Assembly (NCBI GenBank): GCA_913777945.1
Contig: CAJYTY010000005.1
Coordinates: 1-64,000, forward strand
DNA: 64,000 bases
Direction of reading: 5' to 3'
Origin: an uncultured Acinetobacter sp.
GTDB taxonomy: Bacteria; Pseudomonadota; Gammaproteobacteria; Pseudomonadales; Moraxellaceae
A program made the position numbers and the translations under genes. A model generated the notes under the pieces. The model was not told where the DNA came from. It did not search any database and saw only the letters and a program-made list of their open reading frames with translations. Shown piece after piece: positions 8,554-15,848 of this stretch. Position 1 is the stretch's first letter. Each line of letters starts with the position of its first letter.

Positions 8554-9156
8554 ACGGTCAACTCTTCAAAATAAATCAATCTATGTTGATTATATCAAAG
8601 TCCTAAACGGAAAAGATCAATCCCAAATGAGAAAGGATACGCAGATTATACATAAAAATGTGCAAATCAAACATTTTTACATGTAATCTAATTTGAGCAT
8701 CTTTAATCATTTGGGCGGTGAGTTTTTAGGAGCTCGAATGATTATATAAAGCAAAAAAGGAATGATGATAAGCGATGTCTCGTTAACATCATACCTAAAC
8801 CTTGATCAACCAAAGCTATGGTCATTCAATAATAAAAATAGGTGAGTATATGAACAGTAAAGAGCTCATATTAGGCAGTAGAATTAGTTTCATTTTGATC
8901 CTAGCAACCATCATTACCCGAGTATTGGAACTTTATGTATCAACTTAGCTTGATGATTGTATTTAGCGGAAAATTCCAGAATTTTTGATCAGATCAGAAG
9001 CTTGTGAGGCTGAATGATGTAAAAAAGAGCTGAAAAAGTTCTCTAAGTAGGTCATCTGTTAAACGATGACTTGTAGTATGATGGAAAAAGCTCAGTATCA
9101 TTTCGCCAGAGAGAATGTCCCATTCTTCTCGAGCACAAACTTGTTGGGAATCAAAA
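8554..9156. other. Sparse intergenic region between fmt and ilvD
   Basis: This stretch of about 600 bases separates the divergent fmt and ilvD genes and must hold both promoters. The only coding signal is the 32-residue ORF at 8850-8948. I see no ilv-type leader peptide rich in Ile, Val or Leu next to an attenuator hairpin, so attenuation of ilvD is not supported. Confidence 0.5.
8850..8948 (+). CDS. Possible 32-residue single-pass membrane peptide
   Basis: The ORF begins with ATG and has AGGTGAG (8840-8846) just upstream, a usable Shine-Dalgarno sequence at short spacing. The peptide has a polar start (MNSKELILGSR), a hydrophobic run (ISFILILATIIT) and a short charged tail. It could be a small membrane protein of the kind routinely missed in annotation. 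I do not recognise it, and an ORF of this size can occur by chance. Confidence 0.35.
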   Translation: MNSKELILGSRISFILILATIITRVLELYVST

Positions 9157-10986
9157 ATGCCTGATTATCGTTCGAAAACATCAACACATGGAAGAAATAT
9201 GGCTGGCGCGCGCGGTTTATGGCGTGCGACAGGTATGAAAGATGAAGATTTTGGCAAACCAATTATTGCGGTGGTCAATTCATTTACCCAATTTGTTCCT
9301 GGACATGTGCATCTTAAAGATTTAGGGCAACTGGTTGCACGAGAAATTGAAGCTTCTGGTGGTGTCGCAAAAGAATTTAATACCATTGCCGTTGATGACG
9401 GGATTGCCATGGGCCATGATGGGATGCTGTATTCACTACCATCACGTGATTTAATTGCCGATTCTGTAGAATACATGGTGAATGCTCATTGTGCCGATGC
9501 AATGGTATGTATCTCGAACTGTGACAAGATCACACCGGGAATGCTGATGGCTGCAATGCGCTTGAATATCCCAGTGGTGTTCGTATCTGGCGGTCCTATG
9601 GAAGCGGGTAAAGTCAAATTCCGTGGTGATGAAAAGGCAATCGACTTAGTTGATGCCATGGTCGTTGCAGCAGATGAAAGCTATACCGATGAAGAAGTTG
9701 CAGCATTTGAGCGTTCGGCATGTCCAACTTGTGGTTCATGTTCAGGTATGTTTACTGCAAACTCAATGAACTGTTTAACTGAAGCTTTGGGTTTATCATT
9801 GCCGGGTAATGGTTCTATTGTTGCAACTCACGCTAACCGCGAAAAATTATTCCTAAAAGCAGGTCGTTTAGTAGTTGAACTTGCGAAGCGTTATTATGAA
9901 CAAAATGACGACAGCATTCTGCCACGTTCAATTGCAACCAAAGCAGCATTTGAAAATGCGATGACTTTGGATATTGCAATGGGTGGTTCAACCAACACTG
10001 TATTACATTTACTTGCAGCTGCACATGAAGCTGAAGTTGATTTTACAATGGATGATATTGACCGCTTGTCTCGCCAAGTACCAGTGTTGTCTAAAGTTGC
10101 ACCTGCAAAATCTGATGTACATATGGAAGATGTGCATCGTGCGGGCGGTATTATGGCGATCTTAGGTGAGCTTGATCGTGCCAATCTACTGAATACTTCA
10201 TGCCCAACCGTACATGAAAAAACACTGAAAGATGCTTTAGATAAGTGGGATATTATTCGCACTGAAGATCCTGATGTTTATGAGTTCTATCGCTCTTCTC
10301 CAGGCGGTGTTCCTACGCAAGTCGCATTCTCACAAAACCGTTATTATTCAACGCTTGATGGTGACCGTGAGAAAGGCGTAATCCGTAATGCGGAACATGC
10401 TTTCTCTAAAGACGGTGGTTTGGCGGTACTTTACGGCAACATCGCATTAGATGGTTGTATCGTTAAAACAGCGGGTGTAGATGAATCGATTCTGAAGTTC
10501 ACCGGCACAGCACGTGTTTTTGAAAGCCAAGATTCAGCGGTTGAAGCAATCTTAGATCATAAGATCGTTGCAGGTGACATTGTTGTGATTCGCTACGAAG
10601 GTCCACGCGGTGGTCCAGGTATGCAAGAAATGTTGTATCCAACAAGCTACTTGAAATCAAAAGGTTTAGGTAAAGACTGCGCTTTGATTACGGATGGTCG
10701 TTTCTCTGGTGGTTCATCAGGCTTATCCATTGGTCACGTGTCTCCTGAAGCTGCTGAAGGCGGTGCGATTGGTTTGGTTGAAGATGGCGATACCATTGAA
10801 ATCGATATTCCAAATCGTACGATTCACTTGAATGTAGATGATGCAACGATGGCTCATCGTCGTACGGTTCAAGAAGCGAAAGGCTGGCATCCAGCTGAAG
10901 AGCGCAAGCGTAAAGTTTCTAAATCACTTAAGATTTATGCAATGCACTCTACGAGCGCAGCAAAAGGCGCTGTTCGCGTTCTGTAA
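9157..10986 (+). CDS. ilvD: Dihydroxy-acid dehydratase
   Basis: This 609-residue enzyme dehydrates 2,3-dihydroxy-isovalerate and -methylvalerate in isoleucine and valine synthesis (and pantothenate supply). Iron-sulfur ligands are visible at Cys122 (SNCDKITPG) and Cys195 in [11 protein letters not shown]. Metal-binding Asp80-Asp81 and Lys124 are in the usual places. An upstream in-frame ATG at 9115 would add 14 residues. I chose 9157 because [20 protein letters not shown] is the standard N-terminus of the family and GGGA lies about 9 bases upstream. A double-hairpin terminator follows. Confidence 0.95.
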   Translation: MPDYRSKTSTHGRNMAGARGLWRATGMKDEDFGKPIIAVVNSFTQFVPGHVHLKDLGQLVAREIEASGGVAKEFNTIAVDDGIAMGHDGMLYSLPSRDLIADSVEYMVNAHCADAMVCISNCDKITPGMLMAAMRLNIPVVFVSGGPMEAGKVKFRGDEKAIDLVDAMVVAADESYTDEEVAAFERSACPTCGSCSGMFTANSMNCLTEALGLSLPGNGSIVATHANREKLFLKAGRLVVELAKRYYEQNDDSILPRSIATKAAFENAMTLDIAMGGSTNTVLHLLAAAHEAEVDFTMDDIDRLSRQVPVLSKVAPAKSDVHMEDVHRAGGIMAILGELDRANLLNTSCPTVHEKTLKDALDKWDIIRTEDPDVYEFYRSSPGGVPTQVAFSQNRYYSTLDGDREKGVIRNAEHAFSKDGGLAVLYGNIALDGCIVKTAGVDESILKFTGTARVFESQDSAVEAILDHKIVAGDIVVIRYEGPRGGPGMQEMLYPTSYLKSKGLGKDCALITDGRFSGGSSGLSIGHVSPEAAEGGAIGLVEDGDTIEIDIPNRTIHLNVDDATMAHRRTVQEAKGWHPAEERKRKVSKSLKIYAMHSTSAAKGAVRVL

Positions 10987-10990
10987 TTCT

Positions 10991-11048
10991 GATCGCCGCT
11001 TAAAGCGGCGAGATCCCTCTTACAATAAAAGGGGGATTTTTTTTTGAT
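10991..11048 (+). terminator. Tandem hairpins ending ilvD
   Basis: Two consecutive hairpins follow the stop codon: TCGCCGCTT / AAGCGGCGA, then ATCCCTCTT pairing with AAGGGGGAT (with G-U pairs), ending in a run of at least nine T. The second is a good intrinsic terminator. Confidence 0.8.
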
Positions 11049-11147
11049 TTTATTAGATACTGAAGATAATTTTTGCTGACGTATAAATTGATACGTGAGT
11101 ACAATTTCATTCACTTACAGATTTTATGACCATTAGAGGCTATCGAC

Positions 11148-12437
11148 ATGTCTTTGTTACGTCGTTGGTTTGATCCCATCCGATCGCGTTGGTTTTACCA
11201 AAAACCTTCTCGTCAGGCGGTGTTGCCCACGGAACAGGGTTTAAGTATTTACCTGCGTTTAGACGATGTTTATAGCTATCTTGCAGTACAACAGCTTGAT
11301 CAGCTCAATGAAATTTTGAGTGATGAACTAAAACCTTTAAAAGTGATTATTTCAAGACAGGGTGCTGAGCCTCCTAATGGTATGTCAGAACAAGATTGGC
11401 AGAGTTATTGTTTAAATGATGCTAAAATTCTCGCCAAACAACATCGGTTTGGTTTCGATGAAACCCCTGAAATACCTAATCCAGAAGCATTACAACAAGC
11501 AGAAATAATTCTAAAAAATACACCTCTGAGAGAACAAAATTTTTTACATTTACTCGAAGATGTATTCCACATGTTATGGCAACAACAATATGGGAAATTA
11601 CGTACTCTTTATGCGATGGCAAGTCAGCATCAAACACCTCAAGATTATCCTGAACGTATTTTTAAAGATGTGCCTGTTGCAGCCAGTTACTTCGAATTTG
11701 GTGAGCGTAAATATCAGGCCGTTGATGATTTATTACGCCTTACACGCCGTTTGAAACAACAAAAATTACTCACCGGAAATCCAATTTTTCTGATTAATCA
11801 TATTGAATGGCGTGAGCATCTCATTAATGACGGCGAGTCACTGACAGAAGTCCAAAGCTTACATCCAGAATTAGATCTGTATATTGCGCTTGAAGACCCT
11901 ATGAGTTGGCTATTATTGGCTTATATCAAAGAAGAATTGGCTAATTATTATAATATTCAATTGAGCGTTTATCCGCTGAGCTATCATGGGCGAGATTGGT
12001 TTGACTGGAGTTTGGCGACCCGTGTTTCCAAACGTACACAGGTGGCATTCACGCCATTCTGTCGGCCTACTAAAGAAGCGACTTATGAAATGGCAAAACT
12101 ATTTTATAGCGTGCCTGAAGAAGAACAGATCGATTGTATTCATGAGATATTGCAAGGTGTTTGGACGCGTGGCAAAGATCTTTCTTTCAAAACACACTTT
12201 CAACGTATGCAGAAGCGTTTAGAGATTGAAAAAATCACTGAACAAGATGTTGAAGCTTTGCTAAAACAGAATGATGAACTCTGTCAACAAAAGCATCAGC
12301 CAGATTTTCCAGTACTGGAATTACGTATAGATGGACAGAGCTATGTCTTTAATAGTTTGTATCGAGTTTGGATGATTGAAAGTATTATCAGCAATGTTCT
12401 AGAAGATAAATATAAAACAGCCTCAAGCTCTGCCTGA
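11148..12437 (+). CDS. Duplicated DsbA/HCCA-isomerase-like protein
   Basis: This 429-residue protein appears to contain two thioredoxin-fold units of the DsbA / 2-hydroxychromene-2-carboxylate isomerase type. Unit 1 starts at about residue 32 (LSIYLRLDDVYSYLA) and closes with FEFGERKYQAVDDLLRLTRRL (182-202). Unit 2 starts at about 243 (LDLYIALEDPMSWLLL) and closes near 400-423 (YVFNSLYRVWMIESII). Neither unit has a CxxC pair, so disulfide exchange is unlikely; an isomerase/transferase-like or purely structural role is possible. There is no signal peptide, so it is probably cytoplasmic. The next gene on the strand starts 79 bases downstream across two hairpins. Confidence 0.6.
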   Translation: MSLLRRWFDPIRSRWFYQKPSRQAVLPTEQGLSIYLRLDDVYSYLAVQQLDQLNEILSDELKPLKVIISRQGAEPPNGMSEQDWQSYCLNDAKILAKQHRFGFDETPEIPNPEALQQAEIILKNTPLREQNFLHLLEDVFHMLWQQQYGKLRTLYAMASQHQTPQDYPERIFKDVPVAASYFEFGERKYQAVDDLLRLTRRLKQQKLLTGNPIFLINHIEWREHLINDGESLTEVQSLHPELDLYIALEDPMSWLLLAYIKEELANYYNIQLSVYPLSYHGRDWFDWSLATRVSKRTQVAFTPFCRPTKEATYEMAKLFYSVPEEEQIDCIHEILQGVWTRGKDLSFKTHFQRMQKRLEIEKITEQDVEALLKQNDELCQQKHQPDFPVLELRIDGQSYVFNSLYRVWMIESIISNVLEDKYKTASSSA

Positions 12438-12467
12438 GGCCTACTCCCAAAAATAAGAATAGGGCAA

Positions 12468-12509
12468 GCTACGCTTTTTTCGTAGCATAACTCCGATGCA
12501 ACATCGGAG
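12468..12509 (+). promoter_or_regulatory. Two hairpins covering the TauE ribosome site
   Basis: Two perfect inverted repeats lie side by side. The first is GCTACG / CGTAGC around CTTTTTT (12468-12486). The second is CTCCGATG / CATCGGAG around CAA (12491-12509). The right arm of the second contains GGAG, the likely Shine-Dalgarno of the GTG start at 12517. In an mRNA this stem would hide the ribosome site. The regulatory role is an inference. Confidence 0.45.
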
Positions 12510-12516
12510 ATCGGAC

Positions 12517-13248
12517 GTGACTTTTTTAGCAATTATTGTGATGGTATTTGTCTTTGCCGGCATGATTAAGGGCATGATCGGCTTAGGTTTACCTGCGGTC
12601 TCGATGGGACTGCTGACGATTGCCATGAGTCCATTTCAGGCAGCATCACTGCTGATCGTTCCATCCATGATCACCAATATTTGGCAGTTGTTTGCAGAAG
12701 GCCGAGTTTGGACCTTTGTCCGTCGTTTCTGGTCGTTGCTGTTGGGGATTGTGATGGGTTCGATCTGGAGTTTTTTACCGACCTTAAATCAGAGTCATGG
12801 CAAGACCAGTGAAATTTTATTGGGCAGCATGTTGGTGCTCTATGGCCTGTATGGTTTATGCGTTAAGAATCTGCCTCACTTGGGCAAATATGAGCATTGG
12901 CTCTCACCTGTGGTTGGATATATCGGCGGAGCGGTGACTGTCGCAACAGGTGTAGTGATTATTCCCGTCGTACCTTATTTGCAGTCTTTGCATTTGAAAC
13001 GTGATGAGCTGGTTCAAGCTTTAGGATTGACCTTTACCGTGTCCACCATTTGCTTGGCCGTATTTATACACCATAACCCGATGCAGGGAATCACACTGGA
13101 TTATCGTCTATCGGTTGTGGCCTTGGTGGCAGCTTTGGTTGGGATGTGGTTGGGTAAAAAAATCCGTTATCAACTGAATGAGCAACGTTTCCGCCGTTTA
13201 TTTTTTATCGGTTTGGTGGCGTTAGGCGGATATATGCTATCGCATTAA
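12517..13248 (+). CDS. TauE/SafE-family membrane permease
   Basis: This 243-residue inner-membrane protein belongs to the sulfite exporter TauE/SafE family, whose members move sulfite, sulfoacetate or similar small anions. It has about eight hydrophobic segments in two halves, with the family-like GMIKGMIGLGLPAVSMGLL near the start. I place the start at GTG 12517, with GGAGA six bases upstream, rather than ATG 12496, which has no ribosome site and lies inside a hairpin. It converges with a LysR gene whose stop is 12 bases away. The substrate is unknown. Confidence 0.82.
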   Translation: MTFLAIIVMVFVFAGMIKGMIGLGLPAVSMGLLTIAMSPFQAASLLIVPSMITNIWQLFAEGRVWTFVRRFWSLLLGIVMGSIWSFLPTLNQSHGKTSEILLGSMLVLYGLYGLCVKNLPHLGKYEHWLSPVVGYIGGAVTVATGVVIIPVVPYLQSLHLKRDELVQALGLTFTVSTICLAVFIHHNPMQGITLDYRLSVVALVAALVGMWLGKKIRYQLNEQRFRRLFFIGLVALGGYMLSH

Positions 13249-13260
13249 TCTTGCTGTGAA

Positions 13261-14151
13261 CTAAGGACGATGCTGTAACAGAAACTCAGAAAATTGCTGA
13301 TAATTTTCAGGCAGTTGACTGAAATCTTGTGTTGCCAATAGTAGCTTTCGATTGGCCCATGCACCTAACAATTGAACCATATGGAAATGATAATCGGGTT
13401 GTAAGCGTTGTGCAGCACGCGCAGGCATAATCGCGATGCCGACGCCTTTGGCGACTACCTCTGCAATCGCAGCAAAATTGGGTAAGCGCAAACGGTATTG
13501 GATATTAAAACCAAGTAATTTGGCTTGAGTTTCGATGGATTGCTGCAAAGAATGATGTTGCATCAATCCAATAAAGCCATAATTCAGTGCTTCGACTAGA
13601 TTTAACGACGTATGCTGAACTAAAGCATGAGCCGCAGGGCAGATTAGAATAAGAGGATCGCTGGCAAATTCCTGTGTCTGTAAATGTTGAGTATCAAAAA
13701 AACTGGAAACCAATCCAAGTTTAGCAATGCCTTTGCTTAGTGCCGCGACGATTTCAGAACTTTCTGCTTCGTGCAGATCGATATTCATTTCTACATGACG
13801 CATCAAATATTGTGGTAATAGCGGTGGTAGATATTCACTTTGTGCCGAAGAATTACACCACAGAGTTAAAGATTCGGGCTGTTGTTGCCTAAAGCGTTGC
13901 ATCTCGTATTCGAGTTGATTTTTTTGTCCAATCAAACGCTGTGCATGTTCAGCCAAAGCATGCCCAGCCGTCGTAAGTTCGACCCCAGAGGTGTGGCGAA
14001 GAAAGAGCGGGGTATCGAAATATTGTTCGAGTTTTTTAATCCGTTCGCTGGCTGCTTGCAGTGAAATCGCAGAACGTTCTGCCCCTTTGGTGAAGCTGCC
14101 TGTACTGACAATATGCAGGAATAATTGTAAATCAAAAAAATCAAAACGCAT
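13261..14151 (-). CDS. LysR-family transcriptional regulator
   Basis: This 296-residue protein has the LysR layout: a winged helix-turn-helix at residues 1-60 (FLHIVSTGSFTKGAERSAISLQAASERIKKLEQ) and a periplasmic-binding-protein-like effector domain from about residue 90. The effector domain contains IVAALSKGIAKLGLVSSF and AEVVAKGVGIAIMPARAA, typical of the fold. It is transcribed towards the TauE gene, with stops 12 bases apart, so it may or may not control that exporter. The effector is unknown. Confidence 0.9.
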   Translation of the reverse strand: MRFDFFDLQLFLHIVSTGSFTKGAERSAISLQAASERIKKLEQYFDTPLFLRHTSGVELTTAGHALAEHAQRLIGQKNQLEYEMQRFRQQQPESLTLWCNSSAQSEYLPPLLPQYLMRHVEMNIDLHEAESSEIVAALSKGIAKLGLVSSFFDTQHLQTQEFASDPLILICPAAHALVQHTSLNLVEALNYGFIGLMQHHSLQQSIETQAKLLGFNIQYRLRLPNFAAIAEVVAKGVGIAIMPARAAQRLQPDYHFHMVQLLGAWANRKLLLATQDFSQLPENYQQFSEFLLQHRP

Positions 14152-14227
14152 GATGGCAACGTATTGAAATATAAAAATCCATCATACTAAAAAGGCGCTA
14201 AATAAAGATAGGATATTATTGTGGTGT

Positions 14228-14252
14228 AAAAAAGGCAGCCTCAGCTGCCTTC
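14228..14252 (-). terminator. Terminator of the uracil/xanthine permease
   Basis: The stem AAGGCAGC / GCTGCCTT lies just past the permease stop. On the minus strand it is followed by TTTTTT. Confidence 0.85.
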
Positions 14253-14258
14253 AATTTT

Positions 14259-15554
14259 CTAATTTTTATCTTTTAAACTGAATAACAGGTTCAGGAAAAT
14301 CGCAGCAAAAGTTGCGGTTCCAATTCCCCCTAAATTAAAGCTACCAAACAGTAATTCAAAGTTACCTGCACCTAAAATAATAGTGACAGATGCAACAATA
14401 AGGTTTTTATTATTAGAAAAATCGACTTTATTTTCGATCCAGATTTTCGCACCCGCAATGGTAATTAAACCAAATACTACGATCGAAGCACCCGTGAGGA
14501 CTGCTGTCGGGATAGTACTAATCACTGCGCCAAATTTAGGAGACAGCCCCAAGAAAATTGCGAATACGCCAGCGATTACAAACACAATCGTAGAATAAAC
14601 ACGAGTTACTGCCATCACACCAATATTTTCACCATAGGTAGTCATACCCGGTGCGCCAACACTACCCGATAACGTTGTGGCCAAACCATCCGCAACAAAA
14701 GCTTTACCCAGTTGAGGTGTAAGATCTTCGCCTGTCATTGAACCGACTGCTTTGATGTGACCTAGATTTTCAGCGACTAAAATCAATGCAACGGGAGCAA
14801 TAATTAAAATTGCATTTAAATCAAAAGTTGGGTGTGAAAAAGTTGGGATACCAAACCATGGTGCTGCTGCGATTTGGGAGAAATCAATCGGTTTACCAAA
14901 TCCTAGAATATTTGTTGCAACCACATATACGGCATAAGCAATCAATAAACCCACTAACAGTAATAAACGTTGTAATAAGCCTTTGGTAAATACAGCAATA
15001 ATGCCCATGCTTAATACAGTGATGAGTGCCATCCACATTTCAAAAGGCTGTCCAGCAACGCCTTTAATGGTGACAGGTGCAAGGTTGAGACCAATAATCA
15101 TCACCACAGCGCCTGTGACAACAGGCGGCATGAGTTTCTCAATCCAACGTGTGCCTGTGAGCATGACCGCAAAACCGATCAAGGCATAAAAAATACCACA
15201 GGCAACAATTCCACCAAGCGCAACTGCAAGGTTTGGATTGGCTCCTGACCCAGTAATATGACCAGTTGCGGCTGCAACGACACCAATAAATGCAAAGCTT
15301 GAGCCTAAATAACTTGGAACACGACCACCCGTGATCAAGAAGAAAATAATAGTACAAATCCCTGACATTAAGATGGCAAGGTTTGGGCTAAAGCCCATCA
15401 GAAGGGGTGCAAGAACAGTTGCACCAAACATTGCAAATGCGTGTTGTACCCCTAATACCGCACTTTGTAGGGGCGGTAAATATTCATTTGTCGCGACAGG
15501 GCGATGATCAATCTTTCCCTGATACGGCTGCCATTTTGGAAACCAATTTGACAT
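14259..15554 (-). CDS. Uracil/xanthine permease, NCS2 family
   Basis: This 431-residue inner-membrane transporter imports a nucleobase, most likely uracil, by proton symport. It shows the NCS2 features: about 14 hydrophobic segments, an N-terminal QHAFAMFGATVLAPLLMG, the TM8 motif LVAENLGHIKAVG and the signature GAPGMTTYGENIGVMAVTRVYS. The Glu in AENLGH and the second Glu in TYGENIG correspond to the ligand-binding acids of UraA. The sequence is closer to UraA than to purine carriers, but specificity cannot be proved. A 294-base gap separates it from ppc upstream. Confidence 0.88.
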   Translation of the reverse strand: MSNWFPKWQPYQGKIDHRPVATNEYLPPLQSAVLGVQHAFAMFGATVLAPLLMGFSPNLAILMSGICTIIFFLITGGRVPSYLGSSFAFIGVVAAATGHITGSGANPNLAVALGGIVACGIFYALIGFAVMLTGTRWIEKLMPPVVTGAVVMIIGLNLAPVTIKGVAGQPFEMWMALITVLSMGIIAVFTKGLLQRLLLLVGLLIAYAVYVVATNILGFGKPIDFSQIAAAPWFGIPTFSHPTFDLNAILIIAPVALILVAENLGHIKAVGSMTGEDLTPQLGKAFVADGLATTLSGSVGAPGMTTYGENIGVMAVTRVYSTIVFVIAGVFAIFLGLSPKFGAVISTIPTAVLTGASIVVFGLITIAGAKIWIENKVDFSNNKNLIVASVTIILGAGNFELLFGSFNLGGIGTATFAAIFLNLLFSLKDKN

Positions 15555-15803
15555 AGATGAGACTCATTATGTGATATCAGCGGGTATGATACCCTGTCTT
15601 AAAACGAGCTTTCACCTATAAGTCATTGAGAATATTGCCAGATCATGTTTTTTACGTCTGTATTTTTACCTTTTGGTAAAATATATTTAAAAATAAACTA
15701 TCGTATTTATTATTTATTTTATTCGCCTAATTTAAAAAACCTACGCCTAATATTTAAAAAAATTTTCTAAATTTTTTTTCTAAAAATGGAATGTTTTGCC
15801 AAT

Positions 15804-15840
15804 CTTGCCATCAACACATTTGATTTATGTTGATGGCAAG
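15804..15840 (-). terminator. Strong hairpin downstream of ppc
   Basis: A perfect 13-bp inverted repeat (CTTGCCATCAACA / TGTTGATGGCAAG) around an 11-base loop begins 8 bases after the ppc stop. On the minus strand no clean T-run follows (ATTGGCAAAA), so it may act as an mRNA-stabilising stem or a weak terminator. The rest of the 15555-15803 gap is extremely AT-rich with no ORF. Confidence 0.5.
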
Positions 15841-15848
15841 GTCTTTAT

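Noticed and set aside
9115..9156. Upstream start for ilvD adding 14 residues
   Set aside because: [14 protein letters not shown] is unlike the family N-terminus, which begins MPDYRS; the inner ATG has GGGA at suitable spacing.
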